The notes under the pieces: generated by a model
Told to the model about the DNA's origin: nothing
Seen by the model: the letters and a program-made list of their open reading frames with translations, nothing else
Databases searched by the model: none
In this document: positions 23,173 through 35,559 of the stretch, in pieces
How the letters are laid out: the number at the start of each line of letters is the position of its first letter
Position numbering within the stretch: the stretch's first letter is position 1
Made by a program: the position numbers and the translations under genes
From: Cutaneotrichosporon cavernicola
Taxonomy: Eukaryota > Basidiomycota > Tremellomycetes > Trichosporonales > Trichosporonaceae
DNA: 64,000 nt
NCBI RefSeq assembly: GCF_030864355.1
Contig: NC_083397.1
Span: 1,736,001 to 1,800,000, forward strand
Direction: 5' to 3'

Positions 23173-24670
23173 ATGGCGTCCTACACCATTCCTAAGCTCA
23201 AGGGCGCAGACACGTGGCGCGAGCTTGAGTCCAAGTTCCCTCCCCTTAAGAACGACCTCCTGCTCCGTGCCGCACGCGGCGAGGAGACCCCGCGCGCTCC
23301 CGTCTGGGTCATGCGCCAGGCTGGGCGGTACCTCCCTGGTGAGTATGAGTTGACAGCGGACACCACAGTGTAGTTGTGTGGCTCGGAGTGGTGGACGTGG
23401 AGGTGGGAGGCGAACAAAACCCCGGCCGCAAACTGCCATATGACACGACCTCGTGCCGAGCGTCTAGCGGCGGGGATGCTCGACAAGACTGCGACAGAAC
23501 CATGCCTCTCCGTCGCCTCTGCATTTGCCTTCAGCGCGTCCGGGATGAGCTCGGCGCGGCTTGTTGCCTCGCCGGGGTATCCGCACGTTCCAGCTGACGA
23601 GGCTTACGTATTCGTTCAACTGAGCTGACGCCAGAATTCATGGAGGTCAGAAAGAAGCACTCGTTCTTCGAGTGCTGCCAGACCCCCGAGCTTGCCACCA
23701 AGCTCACTCTCCAGCCTATCGACCGCTACCCGGCCCTCGACGCGTCCATCATCTTCTGTGACATCCTCGTCGTGCCCCAGGCTCTTGGCATGGAAGTACT
23801 CATGGAGCCATCGAAGGGCCCCGTCCTCCCCCAGCCTCTGACGACGCCGGCCGACCTCGCCCGCCTCCCCGAGACGGTCGACGTGCAGAAGGAGCTCGGA
23901 TACGTCTTTGATGCCATCACGCTCACCCGGCAGGGCCTTGATGGCCGCGTGCCCCTCATTGGATTCTGCGGGGCGCCTTGGACCCTCATGGCGTACATGT
24001 GTGAGGGAGGAGGTAGCAAGACGTTCGAGAGGAGCAAGAGCTGGCTGTACAAGTACCCCGAGGAGAGCAAGGCCCTCCTCACCAAGATTGCGGACGTGTG
24101 CGCCGACCTCCTCGTTGGCCAGGTCCTCGCCGGTGCCCAGGTTAGTACATCCCCACGCAATCCCTCTCTAATCTTGGAGCGTGTTAACACCAGATGCTCC
24201 AGGTCTTCGACTCGTGGGCCGGCGAGCTCACTCCCAACCACTTCCAGGAGTTTGCGTTCCCCGCCCTCGTCCACATCTCGCGCAAGGTGCGTCACGTTCT
24301 CAAGGAGCTCGGCCACGACGAGGTCCCCATGACCCTCTTCCCGCGTATGGTACACGCGCCGTCGTCGCTTGCCCTCCTCAAGCCCGAGATTAGCGGGTAC
24401 GACACCCTCGGTCTTGACCAGGGCCTTGACGCTGTCGAGGCGCGCCGCCTCGTTGGACCAGAGATCAACCTCCAGGGCAACTTTGACCCGGTTGTGCTCT
24501 ACGGCGGGCGTGAGGGGATCGAGAAGGAGGTCGCGCGCGTCTGCAAGCGCTTCCACGAGGCTGGGGGTGGCTGGATCGCCAACCTCGGTCACGGGATTAC
24601 GCCCAACGTCAAGCCCGAGGACATGGGCTGGTTCCTCGAGTGCGTGCACAAGTACTCTGTGCGGAAGTAG
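23173..24670 (+). CDS. HEM12: Uroporphyrinogen decarboxylase
   Basis: Three exons (23173-23338, 23635-24140, 24194-24670) give 382 residues, the normal length. The enzyme removes four carboxyl groups from uroporphyrinogen III to give coproporphyrinogen III in cytosolic heme synthesis. Motifs: [15 protein letters not shown] (active-site Arg loop, split by intron 1), [15 protein letters not shown] (catalytic Asp), [23 protein letters not shown], and [15 protein letters not shown] (conserved His). Intron 1 is long (296 nt), but its removal is needed to form RYLP|EFMEVR. It converges on KGD4. Confidence 0.96.
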
Positions 24671-24810
24671 CTCTGAGGAGTCTGAGAAGTGGGAAGAGTA
24701 GATAGAGGATCTGCAGAAAAAGGAGCCTGGCCGGACTCCGATATCCATACCATAGACTGGCGCCGCGCGTGTCAACAATGCATCGGATACTTGGCTGCTG
24801 TACAGTACAT

Positions 24811-25672
24811 CTACGGCCCCGTGCGGATGTCGGTCGCACCGCCGCTCTGGGAGTTAGCGTTTGGTGGGCGAGACCGGGAGAGGGGGGGGGAGGAGGAGGA
24901 GTCGATGGCAGCCAGCTATTCCCCGTTGTGCGTTGTGGATAGCTGGCAAATAGCCATCCTCCATCTCCATCGATATACCTCGTACCCCTAGGCTCAGCAC
25001 AACTCACCATCACCGCCTCAATCTCGCGCTCGGTCATCTCATTGTGCTGCCAGTAATACGCGGGCGCCTCGTAAAAGTTCTCAAAGTCATAAGGCTTCTT
25101 GCTGGTCGGCAGGAAGCCTGTGCCGTACGCGCTCGCGTGCGCGGACGCAGCCGACGCGGGCGCAGCCTGCGACTTTGCGGAAAACGAGGCAAAGTTGTCG
25201 GCAATCTCCTTGGGCGCGTACGGGTGCGGTCCGGGCTTGTGCGGCGCTGGCGTCAGTGGGGTGGGGGGGGGGGGGGGGGGGGGGGTTGGTTAGGAAAGGA
25301 GGGTTAGGAAAGGAGGGGTAGGAAAGGAGGGGTAGGAAAGGAGAGGTAGGAAAGTGGGGGAGGAAAGGAGTGGAGGGTGAAGATGGATTGGCGCCGGCCC
25401 AATCCACTCGAATGGAACGGTCCCATGCGCTGGCAATACCATCTCGTCCCAGCTCAATGCCAGCGCCGTCGCTGCGGTGGTAGCGATGGAGATGGAGATC
25501 AATGTCGATGTCGAGGAATTGGCCGAGGGCCGCGGCAGACCTGAAGAGCGGAAGGGGGAGGGGGAAGAGAATAGAGGGATATGGGATATGGATACGCACT
25601 GGATGGCCATGCGCGCTTGCCGATGAACTGGATGAGGGGGGTGCGGGCGTTGCGGACGAGTGTGGCGTGCAT
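24811..25672 (-). CDS. KGD4: 2-oxoglutarate dehydrogenase subunit 4 (Kgd4/MRPS36)
   Basis: Exons 25672-25600, 25246-25008 and 24846-24811 give 115 residues. Kgd4 (Ymr31) is the small mitochondrial adaptor that tethers the E3 component to the 2-oxoglutarate dehydrogenase core. The family pattern is present: an N-terminal RTPLIQFIGKRAWPS, then TPHKPGPHPYAPKEI, an Ala/Ser linker, PTSKKPYDFENFYEAPAYYW, and the C-terminal MTEREIEAVMSGGATD. The last exon (36 nt) is supported by a CTAACTCCCAG acceptor and the conserved SGGA end. Intron 1 (353 nt) contains a 23-base homopolymer and purine repeats. It was easy to miss because both flanking exons are short. Confidence 0.9.
25263..25370. repeat. G23 homopolymer plus GGAAAGGAGGGGTA-type repeats (intronic)
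   Basis: On the plus strand, 23 consecutive G (25263-25285) are followed by about six degenerate 13-15-bp units of the TAGGAAAGGAGGG kind. On the transcribed (minus) strand this is a long pyrimidine tract ending just before the CACTGACGCCAG acceptor of KGD4 intron 1. The G-rich strand could form quadruplexes. Confidence 0.9.
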
Positions 25673-26074
25673 GGTGGTGGAGAGGGTTTGGGTGGTGTGA
25701 AGAGCTGCCTTGGTGTTGAGCGCCTTGCTACTACTGTACGTACTGAAGCGGCAGGCGGCAGGCGGCAGGCGGAGGACTAAGGAGCGGGGAGCGGGGGACC
25801 TGAGTGTGATGACGGAGGCAGTATAGTCCTCACCCCACGTCGGGCAAACCGTAAGGCGGCGGGCCAGCCGGGCGCGGACTATGCCCGCCCAACTCCGAAA
25901 TAGCGGGGGAGCCACCAAGACCCGATATCTGCCCCACTCCAATTGGTTAGTGTATTAGAAACGGGTGGGGGCCGCTTTCCCCCCCCCCCCGTCAACACTC
26001 AGTGTTATCTACTGCAATATGCATAGTCTACGAATACAGGGTACTGGTACACACAGTGCCGGTGGGATGCAACC
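25673..26074. other. Intergenic, 402 bp (KGD4 promoter / EXO1 3' side)
   Basis: It contains three to four copies of GGCAGGC (25750-25775) and a run of C at about 25979-25990. No gene is supported. Confidence 0.5.
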
Positions 26075-28558
26075 TCACTGTCTCTTGTAACGGAAGCGCT
26101 CGAGTGTCGAGCCAGACACGCCGAACGGCTGAGGGCTAGGTTTCGGCATTCGCTGGCGGCATGCTGCTACATGTTGCGGCTTGGCGGGTAAGGGTAGGCG
26201 TGCGGGTTTTGGCGTTTCACAGTCGCGCTCGTGTTGAATGTTGACGGGAAGAGGACTGAGAACCTTGGACGCTGCCGTGACCGGGATGCTGGGCACGGAT
26301 GGGCGGCCGCTGAGGCGGCGTGCCGGTGTGGTGAACGACGGCGCCTTGAGGGCATACTTCTCGCGCCATCCAGCTGCGACGCTCAACGCGCGCGCCAGTC
26401 GAGCCTGCTCCCCTGGGTCGGCCTCCTCGATTGATATCCTACGCTTCGAACCAGCCACCGGCGACGGCGTGACGATCTCATCGTCGAGCGCCGATTCAGA
26501 CGAGTGATGGCGGCGCGTACTCTTAGCAGGTTGGGCATCACGCGACCATGACGACGAAGGAGGTACGAGAACGCTCGTGATGGGCCGGAATGGCGCGCAG
26601 ACGGCATGATCTTCCGGGCCGTACTCCTCCTCGGACCACTCTGTTCTTTGGGATGAGGCGATCGTTGCCCCGGTTTGGGATGCAGCGAGAGTGGCAGGGA
26701 CTAGCCATGGCGATGAGCGGGGACGCTGAGTCGGTGTCGGTGACGAGGGTTCTTGCCGTGGCGATTGCGACTCGTCTATCAGGATCCGGCTCTTCCTCGG
26801 AGTCGAGCCTGGAGACGTGTCAAAGCCCGAGTGCACAGAAATGGGCGACGTAAAGTGGACGCCGCCATCGTCGTCGTCGTCGAGATGAACTAGTCGTCCT
26901 GCGACAGGCGAGTTGTGGACCGTGGACACGTGCGAGACCGAGCGATGCCTCTCTACCGGGGATGGGATGTTCTCCGGCGTGACCTCGCGTTTTTGCCGTG
27001 GCGGCGACGCTACCTGCGTCGACTCCTCGTAGACGAGGCTGATGACCTCCTCGGCCTCTTCGGAGATGCGCTGCACGTCCTTGGTGAAAAACTTACTCGT
27101 CCGTCCGGCACTGACACACGGCGGCGGGATCGGGCTAGGCTCGGTGTGGTGTTTGCGTAATGGCCTGGGAGTGACGTTTGGGAGGTCTGACAACCTCGTT
27201 GGGCCGTTCGCAAGGCCACCAATTCGAGGATGGCTCGGCCTGATGGCTGGGGTCGACTTTGTGCGTGGCATCCGCTTGATGAATGCATCCAGTGTCCCGC
27301 TTGAGACATGGGCGACGAGGCCCTTGCTCTTACCCTTCCTCGGTGATGGTTGGAAGTTGGGCCAGAGGTCATCGATGGGCGTGCGCGTCTCGGGGTGCAA
27401 GTCACCCTTGGCCATCCCGCAGGCGATCTCGATGTCAATGTCAAGGCCGACCCACTGCTCGTCGTCTTCACTCAGCTCCTTCTCTGGCTCGTTCAGCAAG
27501 ACCAGCTTGCGTTCGTGAGGGCAAAACACGCGCTGGTAAAGGAAGGCCTTCTCGGCACGCACAAAGTCCGCGGCGTAGTTGGGCGGGATAACATGTGCTC
27601 CCTCGAGGCGGAGGGACTGCAGGACCTGCTGTCAGCTGAACACTTAAGGCAATAGCTCACCTTGTCGACCGTCTTGCAACGTCGCAGCATCCGGTGTGCC
27701 TTCTTAAGCCCGATACCGGGGATCGACGGGAGGTAGTCGCACCCCGAGAGCATGGCCATGCGGCGGAACTGGAGGTCGGTCCAGTTGGTGAGGTCGAGCT
27801 CTCGCACCTCACCAAAGCGCTTGGCCTCGATGGACACGCACGACCCGTCCTTTTCAAGCTTGAAGATGGCTGTCTGGCAGCCAAAGACGAGCAGATCTGA
27901 GTCCTCAGTGATGACGCCGTCGACGATCCCCTCGCGCTCAAGGTAGTACAGCTGAGCGTCGGCCTCGTAGGGCGCGACGACGTAGTCGATGCCTTCGGCC
28001 CGGAGCGCCTGCGATCAGCTGATCACGATAGATGGGCTAACTCACCTTAATGAGCTGGTACGCCATCTCGGGTGTGATGTCGACACACTTGGTGTACGCG
28101 TCGCGCGCATCTTTCATCCGGCCTTGCGCTTCGAAGCTCTTGGCACGAGCGAGATGATCAGCGCGTGATCTAGTGTGAGCAGGAAGCAAGAGGCCTGAAT
28201 CCAGCGCAGACATGGCTGAGCACACTCACTTGGCACGCGAGTCCTCTGTCCCCCGCTTGGCTGGCAATGGCCCGCCATCGAACACGACAAACGGCCTGAT
28301 CTTGTGATGCTGGAGCATGCGCACGCGGAACATGGCATAGTCGACAAACTTTGTCGTCTTGCGCCCCTTCACAAGGTCCTCAGCACATCCGAATGCGCCC
28401 TTGTGCAGCCAGACGTACGCGTCGACCGCGAGACTGTAGTCAGCTTGTGGTCAAGGTTTGTCGGTTGACGCGACGACGCACGTCTTGCCTCGAAAGTCGG
28501 AGATGTGTCGCGGTTGCTGGACCTCCTTGAGGGCGGGGAGGAGTCCTTGAATGCCCAT
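26075..28558 (-). CDS. EXO1: Exonuclease 1 (XPG/FEN family)
   Basis: Five exons (28558-28482, 28433-28230, 28169-28046, 28008-27661, 27625-26075) give 767 residues. Exo1 is a nuclear 5'-3' exonuclease and flap nuclease for mismatch repair and DNA-end resection. The XPG-N domain starts MGIQGLLPALKEV, and continues LAVDAYVWLHKGAF and FVVFDGGPLPAKRGTEDSRAK. The XPG-I domain has YVVAPYEADAQLYYL and ITEDSDLLVFGC (acidic metal ligands), then SGCDYLPSIPGIGLKKA (helix-hairpin-helix). After about residue 370 the chain is Ser/Pro-rich and unstructured, as in other Exo1 C-termini, which bind mismatch repair proteins. It shares a 252-bp divergent promoter with the TMEM50 gene. Confidence 0.94.
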
Positions 28559-28810
28559 GGTGGACAGTGTCTCCTCCCTATTACTATTATGTGTGTAGAG
28601 TAAAAGTTGATTGAGATTTGGAGGGAGAGTTGATGGATGAGAGTTGGAGGAAGGCAGGCGCGTCTACACCAAACACTCATTTCATGTTCCTGGCCACTCG
28701 AATTGCTTCCGTTGCCGCCACCATCCCTACCTGCTGCGTACTTGACTGCGTCATGGCCAGCTACCAGAAGTACTACATCTGTCCCATCCAGCCTCTATCC
28801 ATCCACAGCC

Positions 28811-29658
28811 ATGTCCATCCCTCGGGTGAGTAGGGCTCCGAAGAGCGTGGCCATCAGCGAGCGTTCCTTTGGCTGAAGCGCCGTCCCGTCGTCCGCGCAA
28901 ACGGCAACTGGAGGGTGGACTCGCTTCTTGCTACACCGCCTTACTGACCGCAGGCTACCTACGACCCCCGCCGCGTGTTCCGCTTCTCACTCCCCAAGAT
29001 CGATATCGGGCCCAAGGCCCGCGAGGTGGGAACATACGTCTCGGGCGCTCTGGTATGTGTATCTCAAAGCCGAACTAATGTCAGTTCACCGCCTCGTTCT
29101 TCCTCATGATCGATGCGGGCACATTGTCCAAGTACGGCAAGATCCCCTCCGAACGTGAGGTGCACATTGCGTTTGTGGACTGGATCCCGGCGATCTGCTC
29201 GACGCGTGAGTGCTAGCCGATATGGGCTGGGGCTACTCAACAAGACCCCTCTGGCTGAGAGGTATCTGTTGAGCCATACTGCGCAGCCCATTCCCCATAG
29301 CTGTGGCTCATCCCAGTCGGATTCCTCGTCACGTCGATGTTAGACAAGACGCACCTCCGCAGCGCGTTTAGTGGCGACTCGTGGGGCACTGATGGGCCGG
29401 CCGCTTACCGCGCCCGCATCGTCCTCTTCATCGGCGTCGCGCTCATGGCTGGTGGCCTTGCAGGCAGTCTAACCGTGCTCATCCTCAAATACATCCAGGC
29501 CAACCCGGACTATGTGTACTTCGGGATTGCCAACGTCGGGATGAACGCGGGCGTCATGCTATCGTGAGTGAGCACGTGAACGAGCTGACAATAGTGCCAT
29601 GATCCTCTGGGTGTCGCAGAGCGGCAGCGACGAGTACGAGTACCAGCTTACGGTCTAG
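28811..29658 (+). CDS. VPS68: Vps68 / TMEM50 (UPF0220) membrane protein
   Basis: Five exons (28811-28825, 28954-29052, 29085-29205, 29317-29563, 29595-29658) give 181 residues. Four membrane helices are visible: VGTYVSGALFTASFFLMIDA, the VDWIPAICSTLGFLVTSM region, ARIVLFIGVALMAGGLAG, and YFGIANVGMNAGVMLSAMIL. The family is endosomal/vacuolar, and yeast Vps68 with Vps55 acts in late-endosome to vacuole sorting. The first exon encodes only five codons (MSIPR). The model is consistent in phase at every junction, and the length matches the family. Confidence 0.9.
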
Positions 29659-30546
29659 AGCAGTTGCGCATGCACAACGTCGAGCGGAGTTGGGCAACAG
29701 GAGTGCTGTACCGAGTGACTGACGCTGGCAAGGCACTTGGTACTTTCCCATCACAGCAGCTCGTAGCGGCGGATTTCGATTCTACCTGACATTACAATCG
29801 CGGGCGCCTCACCATAGATGGCAACCCTACTTTCAGAGAGTCTGAAACGTCCTGTGACGACTGGCGCCGTCTCTCACGGCGCAATTCGAGATTGACCATC
29901 CACATGAATTGACATATCTCCAACCCTCAAACATCTCCCTCAAGCCCGCCATTTTTGCGCCGTACTAACCCGTCTCCACAGGACAATACAAGGTAGCACA
30001 AAGCACTGATTTCATTCTAGCTTCTGGCTCCATATCCTTATCGACTGCTTCGCGGCGCAGGGCTATCGCCAGGTCGATTAACGGTCGGCTCGGCTCGGCG
30101 GGCCCGGGTTACGGGAACGTGTGGATGGCGGCATCACGGCTCTGGGCCAGGTGGAGTCCGGCCTTTGTGCTCCACCTCAGGGGAGGGCCGAAGTATATGG
30201 GTGAACGAGCCAAGTATGATGAATGCCCATGCCACTTGGTCAACACCGCTGTGACCCGCCACATCACGGACCACATAGGCTGGCACCGCTTCTTTTGCTC
30301 GTTTTGCTCTCTGCTTCTTGGGAACGACACAAGTTGTCCCATGTCATGAACCGCATTGGTACACCTGCAAGCTGCCTAGGCAATGACCGTTTCTAGATAT
30401 CTTATCATGCCTCAACTCTCATTGGCTTCAGACTTCTGGACAGCACGCGTCGCCCCACCAAAGCGCCGAACGCTCCGCACGCGGCACCAAGTCGCACAGA
30501 TACATGCGATGACCAAAGCTACAAATCCTGATCCTAATATACTGCT
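29659..30546. other. Intergenic, 888 bp, convergent
   Basis: It separates the 3' ends of VPS68 and RSC9. It is less GC-rich than the genes. Small open frames lack codon bias, and I see no RNA gene or repeat. Confidence 0.5.
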
Positions 30547-32696
30547 CTACACCACAAATGCGTCGGTAATGTACGACCCCAAGCCAGTCACGTTATCGCT
30601 TACGACCTCGAGCAGCCGGTCGTTGACCGCATAGAAAGCGCATCGTGCCCGCTCGATCTCGGCAAGCCCCATGCCCGTGCCGGACTCTTCGCCGCCGCGC
30701 GCGGCGTCCTCTTCCTCTTCTTCTTCGCGCAGTACCGTGTCCGGGATAGGGAGGCCGAACCGCTCCTCTGCGAGATGCCTCTTCTTCTCCTTGCGCTGGG
30801 CATCTGTTAATCCCACCTCACCGGGGCGCGCGCAGGCGACCTCGGCGATGAGGTTGCGGGCAAGGCCGCGAATGACAAGGGCAGCAAGGAATGCCACACC
30901 AGAGGGCGCGCGTTGCTGGTCGTGCGGTGTTACGCGCGCCGAGATGCGGAGCGGCTGGGACGCCGGTAGGTACGAGGAGAGCTTGTCCGTGATAACAGGT
31001 GAGAAGAGGACGCCCGTCGGTGTGCGTGGGTCAACTGCGATGGAGTCTGGCACATTTGGTGGGTTGAGCAGCGGCAGGTGTGTCAGGACGTGCCCAACAG
31101 TCACACCCGCTTGCTTGCACGAGCCCCAGGCGCATGTCGCTGGCGTTGGCTCAAGATGCACACTCTGGACGTGCGCGAGCAGTTCGCCGGGATTCGACGG
31201 CCCTGACGGCGAGGTGCAGCCGCGCCACATGCAGACAAACCGATCGGCGCCGTCCGAGCCTTGCCTGAATCCCAGGCCCGAGATGATGAACTTGCGCTCG
31301 CCGTTCTCGTCTGTGAATAACTTTGCCTGCGCGGCAGGGAACGCGACCTGCACGTTCTTGATCACCTCGGACGCGCTCAACAACTGCTCGACCGTGGCGG
31401 GGTTCGAGAAGAAGTCGCGGTATGCGTGCCAGAAAGTCACCTGCAGCAGCTGCGCCTGAGACGAGTACACAAACGTCTCGTGCATCCTGCGGTTAGCTTG
31501 AAAGTATTCAGCGCAACTAACCAAGCGATGGAGCGCTTTGGCTCAGACAGGACAAAGAGCTCCTTCTTGATCGCGGGGTTTAGTGACGGCGCAACAGTGC
31601 CGACCTCGCGGAAGACGCCTGGCCCGCCAAACACTTCCATCTGCGGCTGGTCGATCTCACGTTGCCGCTGGCGCTTCATGGCGGCCTCGCGAGAGAGGTG
31701 GGAAGCAGCCGCGGGGTTGTAGATCGTCTTGCCGCGCGCCTTGGACGTGATTTCGAACGCCATCTCATGCGTCTTGGCCTGATGTTCGAGCAGGATCGTC
31801 AGTTGCCGAAGGTGGGCAGAAATAGACGGGTCTGACAGGATGGTGCGCGCATACTGCGCATGCGGTGCGACGGCCGCGAGGAGATCGAGCACCATCGCAA
31901 GCAGTGGTGGTGGAGGGTTAAGGGTAAGGAGGTAGAGCATATGCTGGATAAATGCGTCTGGGGGTGGGGGAAACGTGGGAACCTGGAAAACGGTGATGAG
32001 GGTGGGGATGATGAGTTGGAGGATAGTCGAGTCGCGCGTGTGTATCACGAGGTGCGGGAGGACCTCGGAGAGGAGCTTATAGACGGGAGGACCGACGTAT
32101 AAGAAGGGCGTCACTTGCTGGATGATAAGGAGGAGGTGCTGGATAGCCTCTGGTGAGCGCGCAGCGACCTCGAGGAGGAACGGGGCCGGCAGGTCGAAGA
32201 AGCGCGTGACAATGTGGATGAACCGGGTGCGTGCGATGGTGCGCGCGTTCTGGCTCACAAAGCTGCAATTCCGCAGCACCTGGAGCGAGTATGTCGCGCG
32301 CGCCTCGATGACGGGGTTGGCTTCGAACGCGGGTACAGCACCGAGCGCTTTGCGCGCGAGCTCGTCGCCGCCGCGTCCGGCACCCAGAAGCTCGCGGTAC
32401 GCGTCCTCGCGTTCGAGCTGGTCGAGCCACTGCTCGGGCCACTCGCATAACGCGCTCACAGAGTCGAGGTAGTTATCAAGTATGAACTTGTCACTATACT
32501 CGAAAGACGCCAGAATGAGGCGCGGGAGCGCGTAGTCGACCTCACCATCCAGGCCGGAGCGCAGCATGAGGAAGAGGGGGTTGCGCGGACTTGTTCTAAG
32601 CTCATGCGCCGTCGCACCGTAGACGTTGAAACGCTGAGCGGCTTGCGACGCGTGCGGGACGGTGTGCACGGTCACGGGCCGTGTTGACGTTGCCAT
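30547..32696 (-). CDS. RSC9: RSC/SWI-SNF chromatin remodelling subunit, Rsc9-like
   Basis: Exons 32696-31522 and 31486-30547 (36-nt intron, GTTAGT...CTAACCGCAG) give 704 residues. The N-terminal 350 residues are helical, armadillo-like repeats: RNPLFLMLRSGLDGEVDYALPRLILASFE, ARATYSLQVLRNCSF, and others. The C-terminal part has HAYRDFFSNPATVEQLLSASEVIKNVQVAFP and a C2H2-type finger, CMWRGC...ELLAHVQSVH. This order matches Rsc9/ARID2 (BAF200) subunits of RSC/PBAF, which read chromatin and regulate transcription. I see no ARID domain at the N-terminus, so the assignment rests on the repeat region and the zinc finger. It is divergent from UTP7 over 225 bp. Confidence 0.75.
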
Positions 32697-32921
32697 GGTG
32701 GATGGATGTCGAACAAGGGCGGAGTGCGGAGGTGACAACTTGGCGTTCCTTGACATGAATCGCGAAACGAAAGCAACACACACACACAACCAGGATGATG
32801 CAGTGATAGTTTTGCTTCCGCACCACTGATTTACACGTGGCTGTCAACAAAAGTTGGATGCGGCATCTGGAGCATCTCAAGATCGAGCTCGGTAGACCTG
32901 CTCAACTACATACCAACCACC

Positions 32922-34803
32922 ATGGACGCACTCATCGCATCCGCAGGCCCGATGCGGCCACCAAAACGCAAGCGCCCAACTCATGGGAGCAAAGCGCAAT
33001 CAGCGCACAAGACGGTCGACCGCGGGCCAGACAAGGAGGCCGTCGACCCCTCTACGGCCTCGATCCTGACCACTACCCGGACCCCGAGCAGCTTCCACTC
33101 GCGCAACCTCGCGACGGGGAAGGGCGCTGAGCCGCTGCGCCCAGATGCCAGTATTTCGAGGATAGCGGACAAGAAATTGCGCGCCAAGGTTGCGCGGCAG
33201 GATGTGGCGACCAAGCGTGCCAAAGCGGAGCGCGCCGACGTCGACGAGTGGCTCAACGCGCCAGTATCGGGCGGACAGGGCGGGATCGAGGTGGACGAGG
33301 AAGCTGAGGAACGTACGTGGCGCGTGGGCCAGGACGAGATTGTAGCAGCCGTCGGCGTCGCCAGCGCCAAAAAGCGCTTCGACCTCAAGCTCGAGAACAT
33401 GGGACCTTACAAGGTCGACTACACTCGCAATGGGCGGTACCTCGCCATCGCATCGGCAAAAGGCCACGTTGCAACGTTTGACTGGCAGGCTGGGCGGTTG
33501 CTGAGCGAGACGCAACTGCGCGAGGCAGTGCGCGACGTCAAGTTTCTGCAGAACGAGGGTTTCTTCGCCGTCGCACAGAAGAAGTACGTCTATGTGTACG
33601 ACGGCAACGGCGTAGAGCTCCACAAGCTCAAACAGCACATCGACCCCACGCACATGGAGTATCTCCCTTACCACTACCTGCTATCTACTGTCGGTAACGC
33701 CGGTCACCTCAAGTACCACGACGTGTCGACGGGTCAGATGGTGACTCAGCTCGCGACGCGGCTCGGTTCCCCGTCGACTATGGCCCAGAACCCACACTCG
33801 GCCATCATCCACCTCGGTCATGCAAGCGGGACGATGACGCTGTGGTCGCCCAACATGACGACGCCGCACGTCAAGCTGCTCGCGCACCGCGGCCCGCTCG
33901 CCGGTATCGCGATTGACCCAAGCGCCGACAGCGCTGGACGTTACTGCGCGACGGCGGGGATGGATGGCACGGTCAAGATCTGGGACGGGCGCATGTGGGG
34001 CAAGGAGGTGCGCTCGTGGACCGTTCGCAACAACCCCGCGACGCTCTCGTACTCTGGCCGCGGCATCCTTGCCGTCGGCGGACGCACGGGCGTGACGACC
34101 TACCGCGACCCGCACAAGAATGTCGACAAGCCGGCACCCAACGTGTACCTGACTCTTCCTACGCCCGGCTTGAGTGCGCACAGCACAAAGTTCTGTCCGT
34201 TCGACGACGTGCTCGCCGTCGGGCACGGACGCGGCATCTCCTCCCTCCTGGTCCCTGGTTCCGGAGAGGCCAACTTTGACTCTAACGAGGCGGACGTGTT
34301 CGAGAGCCACACGCGCCGGCGGGAGGGCGAGGTTCGCTCGGTGCTGGACAAGATTCCGTCCAGCCTCATTACGCTCGAGACCGACTTCCTGGGCCACATT
34401 GTGCCAGACAAGGGCGGGGAGACGCATGCGGAGCGCGAGGCACGCAGTTTCCGCCAGCTCAGCCGTCTCGAACGCCTCAAGGCTACTGGCAAGGCGGACG
34501 CGGACGAGGGCCAACTTGGCGGCCTCAGCGGGAGCGAGGACGAGGAGGGTCCGCAGAAGGAGGAGCGGCAGAAGAAGAAGATGCGCGGCAAGGGCAAGGC
34601 CATGAAGCGCTTCCTGTCCAAGAAGAAGAAGAATATTGTCGACCCTACTTTGGTGAGTACTGCTCCATTGTTATCTATCGAGCTGACATCAGATCGCTGT
34701 GCGCGAAAAGGTCGAGGCGCAGGAGCGGGCCGACGAGAAGGAGCGCAAGATTGCGCGCGGCGAGGTGGTCAAGGAGACTGGGGCACTGGCGCGGTTCGGA
34801 TAG
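32922..34803 (+). CDS. UTP7: U3 snoRNP protein Utp7 (WDR46)
   Basis: Exons 32922-34652 and 34693-34803 give 613 residues. Utp7 is a WD-repeat component of the small-subunit processome in the nucleolus, needed for 18S rRNA processing. Visible features: a basic N-terminus, FDLKLENMGPYKVDYTRNGRYLAIAS (start of the beta-propeller), several blades including GMDGTVKIWDGR, the conserved LGHASGTMTLWSPNM, and the AHSTKFCPFDDVLAVGHGRGISSLLVPGSGEANFDSNEADVFES block that is diagnostic for Utp7. A KKKK-type nuclear signal precedes the final exon, which encodes a charged helix. Confidence 0.94.
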
Positions 34804-35110
34804 AGCATTGTGTATATTTTACTGCATGGCATGGTTTACGAAGAAGAGAGGTGGAGGCAGACGCCAAGGTGCGCAGTGCAAAGTCACTGACGTGCGCAGT
34901 GCAAAGTCACTGACGTGTACACTTAGGACAGAACTCTGAAAATAGGAGTCTCCGAGCAACGGAAGAGTTTGGCTGCAAATCCCTCCCCGTCCCCATCTAT
35001 CCCATGAGTCCCACCCAAATCATAGCGAGGCTAGCACGGTTGCATAAAGACCGGCCAGGCAATGGCAGTACAAAGTAGCAAATCGAAAGTACGAAGAGGA
35101 CGCTGTGCGC
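34804..35110. other. Intergenic, 307 bp, convergent; holds a 23-bp duplication
   Basis: This lies between the UTP7 stop and the H3 stop. A perfect 23-bp tandem duplication lies at 34869-34914. No histone stem-loop is expected in fungi, and none was seen. Confidence 0.5.
34869..34914. repeat. Perfect 23-bp tandem duplication
   Basis: A 23-base unit starting GTGCGCAGTGCAAAG occurs twice without mismatch (34869-34891 and 34892-34914) in the 3' flank of UTP7. The perfect identity suggests a recent duplication. Confidence 0.92.

Positions 35111-35559
<449 letters not shown>

Noticed and set aside
23726..24778. 350-codon minus-strand frame
   Set aside because: Antisense to HEM12, spans its intron, no family features.
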